Positions 25,334 through 34,363 of a stretch of 56,383 bases of DNA are shown in pieces (within the stretch, counting starts at the first letter, position 1; the number at the start of each line of letters is the position of its first letter). Made by a program: the position numbers and the translations under genes. The DNA is from Clostridia bacterium (GTDB taxonomy: Bacteria > Bacillota > Clostridia > Oscillospirales > CAG-272), in contig JAFUPC010000004.1 in assembly GCA_017481495.1 (NCBI GenBank), positions 1-56,383 of the forward strand. Direction: 5' to 3'. The notes below the pieces were generated by a model. That model made no database searches, was not told the origin of the DNA, and saw nothing but the letters and a program-made list of their open reading frames with translations.

Positions 25334-27445
25334 ATGAAAAACGAAAAACACAATTGCACCTGCACAAACGAAACCGAACAAAAAGAAAAAACGTGCTGCC
25401 GTCACATTGACGCGTGTCACAGCGACGGTTGTCACGGCGGTCACTGCTCGGGCGGCCACTGCCGCGGCGAAGAAGAACACCCTGCCGCTCCTCATACCTG
25501 CTCCTGCTCCGACTGCGCGGACGACGATGACGGTGCCTGCGGATGCTCCTGCGGGTGCGGACATGAACACGGAGAGGGAGAGGAGGAACATTCCCTGCCG
25601 GTGATCCTCGCGGGCGGCGTTCTGCTCGCTCTGTGTATCCTGTTACAGCGTTTCACCAATTTTCCGTGGTTTGTGTATCTCATCTGTTACCTGATCCCCT
25701 ATCTGCTGGTCGGTTGGAAGACGATTCTCGAATCTGCGGAGCATCTTCTGCGGGGCGCGGTGTTTGACGAAAATTTCCTCATGTCGCTGGCATCCGTCGG
25801 CGCGTTCTGTGTCGGGGAATATGCGGAGGGTGTTGTGGTCATGCTTCTGTTCTCCCTTGGCGAATGGCTGGAAGACGTCGCGGTCGGCAGAACCCGTTCC
25901 TCGGTGCGGTCGCTGATGGAGATCCGTCCCGACACGGCGCGCATCATCTGCGAAGAAGACGGCGATTCAGAGGAAGTTCCCGTGGAAGCGGTCGGCATCG
26001 GTGCGTGTATTGAGGTGCATCCGGGAGAGCGCATTCCTTTGGACGGCGAAGTGACCTCGGGAACAGCGAATCTCGACACCGCCGCGCTGACCGGCGAATC
26101 CGTTCCCCGTCCCGTTGTACCCGGCGACAATGCGGCAGCAGGCTGTATCTCAACCGACGGCGTTCTGCGCATCCGCGTGACAAAGACCGCCGGAGAATCG
26201 ACGGTGCAGAAGATCCTCGATTTAGCGGAGCACGCATCCTCGAAAAAGACCCGCACGGAGGCGTTCATTACGCGCTTTGCCCGTGTTTACACGCCGCTTG
26301 TCGTCTGCGCCGCCGTCCTGCTTGCCGTCATTCCGTCGCTTGTCACGGGTGAGTGGAGCGTGTGGATTCACCGCGCGCTGACGTTCCTTGTCGTTTCCTG
26401 TCCGTGTGCGCTTGTGATCTCCGTGCCGTTGTCGTTTTTCTGCGGTATCGGCGGGGCATCGAAAAAGGGCATTCTCATCAAAGGCTCCCGTGCGATCGAA
26501 GCACTGTCGAAAACCGCCGTCGTCGCCACCGACAAGACCGGAACGCTCACGCGCGGGGAATTCCGTGTAACGGCGATTCTGGCGGAGGACGGGGACGAAG
26601 CATCCCTGCTTGCCCTGGCGGCAGAAGCCGAACAGTATTCCTCCCATCCCGCGGCACGGGGTATCCTGCGGGAATATCAGATGCGGACACCCGATGCGGC
26701 AATCACACCGTTCAAAGCAGACAATTCCGCCGAGTTATCCGGCCGCGGCGTGCGCTGTGTATCGGATGGGAAAACTGTCCTCTGCGGCAATGCGCTTCTG
26801 ATGACGGAAAATGGCATAAACGTAAACGCTTCTCACATAAATCCCGCCGTATGTACGGTGTATTTGGCATCCGACGGCAAATATCTCGGTGCGCTCTGGC
26901 TTGAGGACACCGTCAAGGACGATGCCGCCGATGCCGTCCGCGCGTTCCGATGTGCGGGGGTAAAGGAAATCCATATGCTGACCGGCGACACCCCCGGTGC
27001 GGCACAACCCGTTGCCGATGCGCTGGGACTGGACGGCTGTCACGCTTCTCTGCTCCCCGACGAAAAAATGGAAACCGCGGAACTGCTGAAAGCAAAAGCC
27101 GGTGACGGAACGCTTCTGTGTCTGGGCGACGGCATCAACGATGCCCCCTTGCTTGCGATGGCAGACATCGGATGCGCCATGGGTGCGCTCGGCTCCGATG
27201 CGGCAATGGAAGCGGCAGACGTCGTCATCATGAACGATTCCCCCGCCAAAGCGGCAGAAGCCATCCACATCTCCCGCCGCACAATGCGCATCGCAAGACA
27301 GAACATCGTCATCGCCCTCGGCATCAAAGGCATCATCCTCATCCTCGGCGCCATTGGCGTGACCGGCATGGGCGCGGCGGTATTTGGTGACGTCGGAGTC
27401 TGTATGCTGTGCATCTGCAATGCGGCGAGGTTGAATGGGAAATAA
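25334..27445 (+). CDS. Heavy-metal translocating P-type ATPase (Zn/Cd type)
   Basis: This 703-residue P1B-type ATPase exports divalent metals. It has SCPCALVIS in the membrane domain (Cys356-Pro-Cys358), DKTGTLT with the phosphorylated Asp at about 400, and GDGINDAP near 598. The usual N-terminal HMA fold is absent. Instead residues 1-86 form a dense Cys/His/Asp/Glu arm (CHGGHC, GCSCGCGHEHGEG), probably a metal buffer. I took the ATG at 25334 after GGAG; the 25 upstream residues overlap the sensor gene and look unlike the family. Zn2+ or Cd2+ is the likeliest cargo. Confidence 0.94.
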   Translation: MKNEKHNCTCTNETEQKEKTCCRHIDACHSDGCHGGHCSGGHCRGEEEHPAAPHTCSCSDCADDDDGACGCSCGCGHEHGEGEEEHSLPVILAGGVLLALCILLQRFTNFPWFVYLICYLIPYLLVGWKTILESAEHLLRGAVFDENFLMSLASVGAFCVGEYAEGVVVMLLFSLGEWLEDVAVGRTRSSVRSLMEIRPDTARIICEEDGDSEEVPVEAVGIGACIEVHPGERIPLDGEVTSGTANLDTAALTGESVPRPVVPGDNAAAGCISTDGVLRIRVTKTAGESTVQKILDLAEHASSKKTRTEAFITRFARVYTPLVVCAAVLLAVIPSLVTGEWSVWIHRALTFLVVSCPCALVISVPLSFFCGIGGASKKGILIKGSRAIEALSKTAVVATDKTGTLTRGEFRVTAILAEDGDEASLLALAAEAEQYSSHPAARGILREYQMRTPDAAITPFKADNSAELSGRGVRCVSDGKTVLCGNALLMTENGINVNASHINPAVCTVYLASDGKYLGALWLEDTVKDDAADAVRAFRCAGVKEIHMLTGDTPGAAQPVADALGLDGCHASLLPDEKMETAELLKAKAGDGTLLCLGDGINDAPLLAMADIGCAMGALGSDAAMEAADVVIMNDSPAKAAEAIHISRRTMRIARQNIVIALGIKGIILILGAIGVTGMGAAVFGDVGVCMLCICNAARLNGK

Positions 27446-27470
27446 AACAGAAGATTCATAGAAATGATAA

Positions 27471-27505
27471 AGCCGGTGCGCATTCGTGACACCGGCTCTT
27501 GTTTT
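27471..27505 (+). terminator. Terminator of metal efflux operon
   Basis: AGCCGGTG (27471-27478) pairs with CACCGGCT (27490-27497), followed by CTTGTTTT. Confidence 0.78.
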
Positions 27506-28031
27506 ATTCGGTTGTATATGGTTCCGCTTCGATCTTCACCGAAACGGCATTCTCCGCGACGTTCGTTTCATATGTCAGCGTGTACTGCACCGTCATATCC
27601 TGCACGGATTCATCCATCAGAAAGCTGACACCGCGTTCTGTTGCCGTCGGTCGGAGATTGTCGCTGAAACGGAAACGGTATTCCGAATCCGCATCCGTCA
27701 CGGCAAAGCACAGGACGCTTGCAAGCCATTCCGGTTCGGTCAGAACCAGCGCCGCCATGTTTGTTTCGTCGGTTGCGGGGGAATCGTACAGAACGATCAT
27801 GTCCTCCGTTCCGTCCCCGTCCACGTCCGTGAGCACGGAACCGCGAATCTCCGCCCAAGGATACATTTCCGAAAAGATTCCCATACATACCTCGCCGATG
27901 TCCGCCGACACCGTTTCTTCCACGGTTTCAGAGGAAACGGGAACATCTGCATCCGCGTTCCCGTCATCCGCCCGACAGCCGGAGGTCAGAAGACATCCTG
28001 CGATGAGCATACCCAAAAGTATCATGCGCAT
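27504..28031 (-). CDS. Small putative lipoprotein, unrecognised
   Basis: The 175-residue product starts with a hydrophobic segment ending LLTSGC, a lipobox with Cys19, followed by an acidic linker. TDVDGDGTEDMIVLYD resembles the Asp-rich loop of FG-GAP or VCBS-type repeats. No enzyme family is recognised. The strong site GGAGG lies 21 bases before the ATG, much further than usual. No in-frame ATG, GTG or TTG lies between, only an ACG at better spacing, so the start is uncertain. It has its own promoter. Confidence 0.72.
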   Translation of the reverse strand: MRMILLGMLIAGCLLTSGCRADDGNADADVPVSSETVEETVSADIGEVCMGIFSEMYPWAEIRGSVLTDVDGDGTEDMIVLYDSPATDETNMAALVLTEPEWLASVLCFAVTDADSEYRFRFSDNLRPTATERGVSFLMDESVQDMTVQYTLTYETNVAENAVSVKIEAEPYTTE

Positions 28032-28077
28032 CCGTTTTCTTTTCGTAACCTACCTCCGGAATCTGTTTTTCAGTATG

Positions 28078-28106
28078 ATTATAGCATAGAATTTCCGTCC
28101 TGTCAA
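28078..28106 (-). promoter_or_regulatory. Promoter of the 28031 lipoprotein
   Basis: Minus-strand TTGACA (28101-28106), 17 bases, TGC then TATAAT (28078-28083). Confidence 0.8.
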
Positions 28107-28132
28107 GTGTGAAATGATATTTTGTCAAACAA

Positions 28133-29281
28133 TCATTCCGTTTCTTTGGTAAAATGCGGCCTGACTCCCTCCCCATACCGGTTGATTCCGTAATAATCAA
28201 GCAAGAATTTCTTCACCTGCGATGCTTTTGGGTCAATATAATGATGCGCAACGCGCGCCGCGCCGTCTTCTGTGACCGTGACCGTCGTGCCGCCGTTGAG
28301 TTCCTTTGTCCAGTAGCATCCGTACCCGGTCTTCATCGTGTAGGCAAGGACGATGCCGCGGTGGGGGAGCGCAAAGCAGTTGACGTGGTCGTGACCGCAG
28401 AGCATGGTTTTCGTGCTGCCAAGCGCATGACAGACGTCAAAGAACCCGTTGTTGAAGCGGGGATACCCCATCGTTTCGTTGACACAGCAGAACAGCTCGT
28501 CCGCATACGGTGCTGCGGGCTTTCCCGTGTTCGGGTCAAGCGCCGCTTCCCACGCGTCGCGGTATTCCGGCACGGGAATGTGCATAAACACGGTACTCGG
28601 AACAATTCTCCCGCATTCCGCCGTGATGCCGTTCACCGCCCACTTGTACCACGCAATCTGGCTGTTATAGAGATGGTCGTAGCTGCCCGCCTGCATTTCG
28701 TCCTCGTGATGCGTGTCGACGAAGAACAGCGTGTGGACGACACGACCGTTTTCCGTGATATTCACCATATAGTTGCCGTATCCCATATCGCCGTCGTCGC
28801 GGAGTTTCGGGCCGTAATCGAACAGGCAGTGCTTCGCTTCCGCCATACGGTACGCGCCCCAGAATTCGCTGACAAGACCGGTGTGATCGGCGTTTCCCAT
28901 GACCGCCGCCCACGGAATGCCGTAGCTGTCAAGGAAGTTGATCAGGCGCAGATACGCAAAGGAATCAAACGCGTTGTCGCCGGTCAGCGTGATGAGGTCG
29001 GGGTTCGTTTTCCGGATGAGCTTTTCCATCGTTTCCTCGGCAAATTCGCCCACCTCGGAGAACGCTTCCCCGTCGTGGCACTGGATGTCGCCGAAGTTCA
29101 GAATGACGAAATCCCGCCCCGGTTCCTTTTCGATTTCCGCCGCATAAATATCGGAGGAATACGGCATATTTTCGTTCCACGGATAAAAAAGCGTCTCGCC
29201 GCCCCGTACTTCCCCCGCGGTTTTCGGGTGCAGGATCAGCGATTCCAGAAATTCGTTTGCGACACGGATGTCGGTGGTCAT
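28133..29281 (-). CDS. Calcineurin-like metallophosphoesterase
   Basis: The 382-residue protein shows the two-metal phosphoesterase motifs in order: NFGDIQCHD, LTGDNAFD, MGNADHTG, VDTHHED and CGHDHVN. No signal peptide is seen, so it is probably intracellular, acting on phosphate mono- or diesters of unknown identity. A strong AAAGGAGGAA site precedes the ATG. It starts 17 bases after the LRR gene on the same strand, so the two are probably one transcript. Confidence 0.9.
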   Translation of the reverse strand: MTTDIRVANEFLESLILHPKTAGEVRGGETLFYPWNENMPYSSDIYAAEIEKEPGRDFVILNFGDIQCHDGEAFSEVGEFAEETMEKLIRKTNPDLITLTGDNAFDSFAYLRLINFLDSYGIPWAAVMGNADHTGLVSEFWGAYRMAEAKHCLFDYGPKLRDDGDMGYGNYMVNITENGRVVHTLFFVDTHHEDEMQAGSYDHLYNSQIAWYKWAVNGITAECGRIVPSTVFMHIPVPEYRDAWEAALDPNTGKPAAPYADELFCCVNETMGYPRFNNGFFDVCHALGSTKTMLCGHDHVNCFALPHRGIVLAYTMKTGYGCYWTKELNGGTTVTVTEDGAARVAHHYIDPKASQVKKFLLDYYGINRYGEGVRPHFTKETE

Positions 29282-29298
29282 GTTCGATTCCTCCTTTA

Positions 29299-30999
29299 TT
29301 ATTGGTAAATGTTTTCCACGTGCGCGACCGCACTCGTGTCCGTGACCGGGTTGCCGATGATGTGCAGGCGGTTCAGGTTTGTCAGCCCGGCGAGTGGTGA
29401 CAGGTCTGTGATCTCGTTGTACATGATGTCAAGGGTTTCGAGTTTGCTCATGGCGGACAGAACGGAAATGTCTGTGATGGCGTTGTCGTACAGCCCAAGC
29501 GAAACCAGATTGACAAGCGGCGCCAGATAGGCGATTCCCGCCCCAAGGTCGCAGTTCGTCATGTACAATGTTTCAAGGGCGGTCAGGTTTGACAGCGGTT
29601 CAAAGGACGTGACTTTGTTGCTGTAATCAATATACAGCGTATGCAGATTCACCAGTCCCGCAAGCGGTGTGATGTCGGTGAAATTGTTCGTGGAAACGTC
29701 CAGATAATCCAGCTCCGTCATGCCGGACAGTGCCGACAGGTCGGTGATGTTGTTCTGGTTGAGATACAGGCGGTTCATCTTCGTCATGCCCGCAAGCGGC
29801 GAGATGTCAACGAACGCATTGCCCGTCAGTTCCAGATATGTCAGATTCGTCAGCGGCGCAAGCGGGGAAAGATCCGCGACCCGGTTCCAGTCCATGCGCA
29901 GATATTCCAGATTCACAAGCGGCGAAAGCGGGGTGACATCGGTGATGTCGTTGTAACAGATCTCAAGTCTCGTGAGATTCGTAAGGCTTGACAGCTCTGT
30001 GAGATCCGTGATCCCGCAGGTGGAAAGATCGAGGGACGTCAGTGCAGTCAGACGGGCAAGCGGCGAGAGATCCGCGATCGGGTTGTTCGTCAGCTGCAAG
30101 GAAGTCAGACCGGTAAGCGGCACAAGCGGCGAAAGATCCGTGACCCCACAGTTCAGAATCACCAGTTCCCGCAGTTCCGTCAGTCCGCCGAGCGCGGAAA
30201 TGTCTCCGACGGCAAAGTTCTGTAACTCCAGATACTGCAGTTTCGTCAGATGCGCAAGTACCGAAATATCAAGTCCGGGGTACACGACGGGATCGGCGTC
30301 GTAATCCACGTTTGCCCAGAGTGCCAGCAGTTCAAGCCCGGTCAGATCGGCAAGAACGGAAAGATCGGTGCCGGCGAACGGATAAAGGATCAGCGTTTTC
30401 AGGTTCGTAAGCGATGCAAGCGGCGAAAGATCCGTGACACCGGTCTCCCCGTACAGCACCACCTGTTCGAGATTCGGCATCAACGCAAGTCCCGTCAGAT
30501 CGGTCAGCTCCATTCCGTCCGTGTTGAAATACAAAACCGATTCCAGATCCGCCATTGTCAGCGCACCGGTCTCCTTTCCGAGATTCAGCCGGATGGCCGC
30601 TTCCATTGCCGGGTCGGAGATCACGACCTCCTCGCCCGCATCGGGTGTCCGTTCCACGGCATCGGGAAGACCCGCCAAAAATTCTTCCAGCTCCAGCGCA
30701 TACCGCTCGGCCTGCTCGTAGTTGCCTTCGGCAATGCACTGCTCGATCAGGGCGTTATACGCGATCTCGATGCTGTTTCTGACCTCCATATGATAGGGGT
30801 CAATATTGTACGCCTTTTTCAATTCGACGATGGCGGACTCGTAATTGAGTTCTTCCAGAAACCGCATACCGGCTTCAAACGAGGAACGGAATTCCATACG
30901 CTGAAGCGTTCCGGGCAAGAACGCGACGGCAAGGATGGCAAGGATCAGTACGACCGCCGCACCGATGACGGCGGGGGTGTGTTTTTTCAGAATGTTCAT
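29299..30999 (-). CDS. Membrane-anchored leucine-rich repeat protein
   Basis: The 566-residue protein has one N-terminal membrane segment (about 10-28), a TPR-like helical stretch (FLEELNYESAIVELKKAYNIDP) and then about seventeen 22-residue leucine-rich repeats of internalin type (LxxLTxLxxLxLxxNxIxDLSP). No sorting signal or C-terminal anchor is seen, so the repeats project outward from an N-terminal anchor. LRR arrays bind proteins or glycans. I start at ATG 30999, where the membrane segment begins; further in-frame sequence upstream runs through repeat DNA and is unlikely to be coding. Confidence 0.88.
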   Translation of the reverse strand: MNILKKHTPAVIGAAVVLILAILAVAFLPGTLQRMEFRSSFEAGMRFLEELNYESAIVELKKAYNIDPYHMEVRNSIEIAYNALIEQCIAEGNYEQAERYALELEEFLAGLPDAVERTPDAGEEVVISDPAMEAAIRLNLGKETGALTMADLESVLYFNTDGMELTDLTGLALMPNLEQVVLYGETGVTDLSPLASLTNLKTLILYPFAGTDLSVLADLTGLELLALWANVDYDADPVVYPGLDISVLAHLTKLQYLELQNFAVGDISALGGLTELRELVILNCGVTDLSPLVPLTGLTSLQLTNNPIADLSPLARLTALTSLDLSTCGITDLTELSSLTNLTRLEICYNDITDVTPLSPLVNLEYLRMDWNRVADLSPLAPLTNLTYLELTGNAFVDISPLAGMTKMNRLYLNQNNITDLSALSGMTELDYLDVSTNNFTDITPLAGLVNLHTLYIDYSNKVTSFEPLSNLTALETLYMTNCDLGAGIAYLAPLVNLVSLGLYDNAITDISVLSAMSKLETLDIMYNEITDLSPLAGLTNLNRLHIIGNPVTDTSAVAHVENIYQ

Positions 31000-31061
31000 G
31001 ATAATCGGAGTGTCCTTTGGAGTTTTGTTTTTTGGGGGATGGAGATGGGAGAGGAGATTCG

Positions 31062-31485
31062 GGTAACTGATAGGCGACGATGAACGGTTATGATAGAAAG
31101 ACAGACGTACAGGCGACTGCGCCTTCCCTGTTACGTTCAGCGAAGCTGAACAGGGGAAGAGTGGATTCCGCCGAATGGCGGAAGACGGATGAGTCGTTGT
31201 GGGTAAACAAAACCATCGTTTTCGTACCACAACAGCAGGAATATGATACCTAAAGATATATTTTCGCTCTTTATGCAATAAGAATATATAAAAACAGGAT
31301 GAATTTACCGATTGGGAAATCTCCCAATATAGATTTTCGGATATTTTTTCGTTTGTTCTCCCACAACGACTCATCCGTCACGCTAACGCGTGCCACCTTC
31401 CCTCATCAAGGAAGGCGTAACTGTCGCTGTTTCGTTATTTTTCCTTGCAAAACAGCATTGTCGCCTTTAAGTTGACAGCAGTACC
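31062..31485. repeat. MITE-like repeat, copy D with nested inverted repeat
   Basis: The left end is GGGTAACTGATAGGCGACGATG. The right end is TTAAGTTGACAGCAGTACC (31467-31485). Nested inside, GACGGATGAGTCGTTGTGGG at 31184-31203 is repeated exactly in inverse at 31360-31379. Each arm is next to its own CGCCTTCC-type segment and small hairpins such as GTTCAGC-GAA-GCTGAAC. No gene is seen in 31000-31507. Confidence 0.7.
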
Positions 31486-31507
31486 TCAAACAGTACAAAT
31501 TCCCCCC

Positions 31508-32554
31508 TCAATACCGCCGCATTTCCTTCCATATATTTAATATCATCCGGTACCGCTCAGGCGGCATTCCCTTGAACGGGACGTTGCTGGTGGCGAAAAT
31601 GTAGCCGCCGCCCTCTCCGCCCCAGCGCAGACAGTATTCCGCACTCCGGCGCACGTCTTCATCGGTGCCGGTCTGGAGCGCGGCGCAGTGGACGTTGCCG
31701 CACAGGGCAACGCGGTTTCCGTAAAGCCGTTTGACTTCGCGGATGTCCACGCCTGCCATCGGGTCGATGGAGTGGAGCGCGTGCGGGCCGGCTTCGACGA
31801 GGCGGTCGAGAATGGGCATGATGTTGCCGTCCGTGTGCTTGATGACATACAGTCCCGCCGCACGGCTTTCGCGGCAGATGTCGGACAGATACGGCATGAT
31901 GAATTCGTCAAACATGGCAGGCGAGAGAAACGGACCGGAATTGTAGCAGTAATCCGAGCAGAGCAGAACGACATCCACATCCGCTTCCCGCTGGCGCAGA
32001 TTTGCCCGGATGGCGTTGTCCGCCATGACCCGCGCTTCCGCGCACAAACCCTCGGGGTCGTCCACGGTGCGGTAGGCAAATTCATACATCTGATTGCCGT
32101 CCGGAATGGCAAACGTGCCGTCGCCGTGACAGCCGAACAGCCGCGTGTTCCCGAAATGCTCCCGCAGACGGCGGCGAAAGATCTTCGTCACAGGGGATTC
32201 CGGCTCCCACCAGTCGGGCGCGTAGATCGGAATGATGCCGTAATCAAGACCGGGCGCGGCATCCTTTTCGGCGACTCCCGACAGAACGTCGCCGCCCATC
32301 TCATATGCGGTTTTGTTTCCGTAAACACGGGCATATCTGTCGGCAAGAGCAATGGTAAAGGCTTCGATTTCTTTTTGGGAATAGGCGGCGCGGTTTTCCC
32401 TGTGCAGGCGCACATCGTCCAGCGGATAGCCGAAAAACTCTTCGGAGAGCTGAAATTCCAGCTCAAACGTCGGAATTTCGTCGGGAATGCCAAGCGTCAG
32501 CGCGGTCGTAACACGCTGCGCAGGGGTCATAACGGTTTTCTCATGGGAAGACAT
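31508..32554 (-). CDS. Uroporphyrinogen decarboxylase (UroD) family protein
   Basis: The 348-residue TIM-barrel protein contains HTDGNIMPILDRLVEAG and HSIDPMAGVD, then GNVHCAAL, as in the UroD/MtaA superfamily, which includes true decarboxylases and corrinoid methyltransferases. No other heme or corrinoid genes are near. It follows an FGGY kinase, and the 73 bases between them contain three operator-like repeats. I therefore favour a methyltransferase-like or degradative role over heme synthesis, with low certainty. AAAGGAGGA lies eight bases before the ATG. Confidence 0.85.
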   Translation of the reverse strand: MSSHEKTVMTPAQRVTTALTLGIPDEIPTFELEFQLSEEFFGYPLDDVRLHRENRAAYSQKEIEAFTIALADRYARVYGNKTAYEMGGDVLSGVAEKDAAPGLDYGIIPIYAPDWWEPESPVTKIFRRRLREHFGNTRLFGCHGDGTFAIPDGNQMYEFAYRTVDDPEGLCAEARVMADNAIRANLRQREADVDVVLLCSDYCYNSGPFLSPAMFDEFIMPYLSDICRESRAAGLYVIKHTDGNIMPILDRLVEAGPHALHSIDPMAGVDIREVKRLYGNRVALCGNVHCAALQTGTDEDVRRSAEYCLRWGGEGGGYIFATSNVPFKGMPPERYRMILNIWKEMRRY

Positions 32555-32574
32555 CGTGAAATCCTCCTTTGTGT

Positions 32575-32631
32575 GTTTATCGTTTCACATTTATTGTGTA
32601 TCGTTTCACTTATTTATGTGTATCGCTTCAC
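32575..32631 (-). promoter_or_regulatory. Three LacI-operator-like repeats
   Basis: On the minus strand GTGAAGCGATACAC (32618-32631), GTGAAACGATACAC (32596-32609) and GTGAAACGATAAAC (32575-32588) recur at 22- and 21-base spacing. Each is a near-dyad around a central CG, like LacI/GalR operators. They overlap the stop of the kinase gene and precede the UroD-family start. Confidence 0.55.
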
Positions 32632-34253
32632 AGACATTCCGTCGCCGCGCGTTCGATGGGCAGTCCGCGGACGTAAGCATCCATGTATGCGGCAAAATCG
32701 CGGGTGAGCGCTTCGTCCGGGGTGACGGTGATGCTCTTGTTCTTTGCGAACACGCGGGTCTCCAGATACACGGGAAGCGTTTCGCGCACGTCCGCGGTCT
32801 CCGCACAGTATTTTGCGTATGCCGCAAGCAGTGCCGAGCCGAACGGGCCGCCCTCTCCCGCTTCCTCCGAGACGGAAACAGGTGCGCCGAGTGCCGCCGA
32901 CAACACCGGCTGTGCCGCATCACGGGTACGGAACAGACCCCCGTGCGCGCGGATGTTCGTCACGTTCACACCCTCATCACGCAGAAGCCGGTATCCGTAT
33001 GCCAGCGGTGCGAAAATGGCAAACAGCTGTGTTTTCATGAAGTTGGCAAGGGTCAGGCGGCTGTCGCTTTTCCGCGCAAACAGCGGCCGTCCCGACGAAA
33101 ATCCGGTCAGATGCTCACCCGACAGATAATTGTACGCAAGCAGACCGCCGCAGTCGGATTCCCCTTTCATTGCAGAGGACAGAAGCAGAGCATAAATCTC
33201 CCCCGCATCGGCTTTGCAGCCAAGGGTCTCCATCGCGGCGGAAATAATTCCGACCCACGAATCCAGCTCCGAGGTGCCGTTGTTGGACTGAATTTCCGCA
33301 ACGGGCGTGCCGCACGGGGTGACGGTCGTCTCGACCTCGGGATTTGCGTGGGACAGGGGTTTGTCCAGCACGAACAGCGCAAACGTCGAGGTTCCCGCCG
33401 ACACGGTCGCGTATCCCGGTGCCAGTCCGCCCGTGCAGACCATGCCCGTTCCGCCGTCGCCCTCTGCGGGACAGAACGGAATCCCGGGCTTCAGCCCGCC
33501 CGTCGGGTCAAGCAGACGCGCACCGGCTTCGGTCAAAGCACCGGCATTCTCACCCGCGCGCAGGATGGCGGGAAAAATATCGGTCGTTTTCCACGGCATT
33601 CCGGTGTTTTTGGCAAGCGCATCCATTTTTTCGGTCATGTGCGCAAAATATTCCGGGCGCGTGTCCGGGATCTCCGGTGTGTCATAAACCGGGAACATCC
33701 CCGCCGCCTCACAGCATCCGAGCGCGTGAACGCCGGTCAAAAGCAGGTGGATGTATCCCGCAAGTGTCGTGATGCGGTCGATCTTCGCCGCATTTTGGGG
33801 TTCCGTTTTCATGAGCTGATAAAGGTGCGCCACCGACCATCTCTGCGGCACGGTGTAGTCAAACAGCTCCGACAAAAACGCCGACTCGTCCGCGGTCATC
33901 GTATTGCGCCAGGTGCGGAACGGGGTGACGGGGTCGCCGTTTCTGTCCAGCGCCAGAAGCCCGTGCATCATGCCGGAGATGCCGATACAGCCGATGGTTT
34001 CCAGCGGTACGCCGTACTTTTCCGTTACATCGTTTTTCAGCGCGGCAAAGCACGCCTGCATATTTTTCACAGCATCGGACAAGTCATACGTCCAGATGCC
34101 GTTTTCAAACCGGTTTACCCAGTTCACAGCACCACCCGCGATGACGTTGTGTTCTTCATCAATGAGAACCGCCTTTACGCGGGTCGAGCCGAATTCCATA
34201 CCCATACAGGTGCGGGCGGAGCGGATGGAGGTGCGGATTTGTTCTATATTCAT
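32628..34253 (-). CDS. FGGY family carbohydrate kinase
   Basis: The 541-residue protein is an FGGY sugar kinase of the ASKHA fold, which phosphorylates a ketose or polyol at the expense of ATP. MGMEFGSTRVKAVLID is the N-terminal phosphate-binding block, ISGMMHGLLALDRNG the substrate segment, and VSAGTSTFALFV plus AHGGLFRT the C-terminal nucleotide site. The subgroup resembles proteins linked to pentose or deoxysugar use, but the substrate cannot be set. The ATG at 34253 has GGAG eight bases upstream. Its promoter lies inside the left part of a large repeat region. Confidence 0.88.
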   Translation of the reverse strand: MNIEQIRTSIRSARTCMGMEFGSTRVKAVLIDEEHNVIAGGAVNWVNRFENGIWTYDLSDAVKNMQACFAALKNDVTEKYGVPLETIGCIGISGMMHGLLALDRNGDPVTPFRTWRNTMTADESAFLSELFDYTVPQRWSVAHLYQLMKTEPQNAAKIDRITTLAGYIHLLLTGVHALGCCEAAGMFPVYDTPEIPDTRPEYFAHMTEKMDALAKNTGMPWKTTDIFPAILRAGENAGALTEAGARLLDPTGGLKPGIPFCPAEGDGGTGMVCTGGLAPGYATVSAGTSTFALFVLDKPLSHANPEVETTVTPCGTPVAEIQSNNGTSELDSWVGIISAAMETLGCKADAGEIYALLLSSAMKGESDCGGLLAYNYLSGEHLTGFSSGRPLFARKSDSRLTLANFMKTQLFAIFAPLAYGYRLLRDEGVNVTNIRAHGGLFRTRDAAQPVLSAALGAPVSVSEEAGEGGPFGSALLAAYAKYCAETADVRETLPVYLETRVFAKNKSITVTPDEALTRDFAAYMDAYVRGLPIERAATECL

Positions 34254-34305
34254 AGTGGGGTCTCCGTTTCGGGATGGATGTGATTGTTTATGGGGCGAGG
34301 TGGAT

Positions 34306-34334
34306 ATTATTCTGCGCTGTGCGAACGTTTGCAA
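34306..34334 (-). promoter_or_regulatory. Promoter of FGGY kinase gene
   Basis: Minus-strand TTGCAA (34329-34334), 17 bases, AATAAT (34306-34311). Confidence 0.5.
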
Positions 34335-34363
34335 TATGCAAACAGGGGATTTTGTACTGTGTT

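Noticed and set aside
27645..28031. Pseudogene of a larger VCBS protein
   Set aside because: The short lipoprotein has its own promoter, lipobox and terminator-side context, with no frameshift signs.
30999..31374. N-terminal extension of the LRR protein by 125 residues
   Set aside because: The added sequence runs through repeat copy D and precedes the membrane anchor, which should be near the N-terminus.
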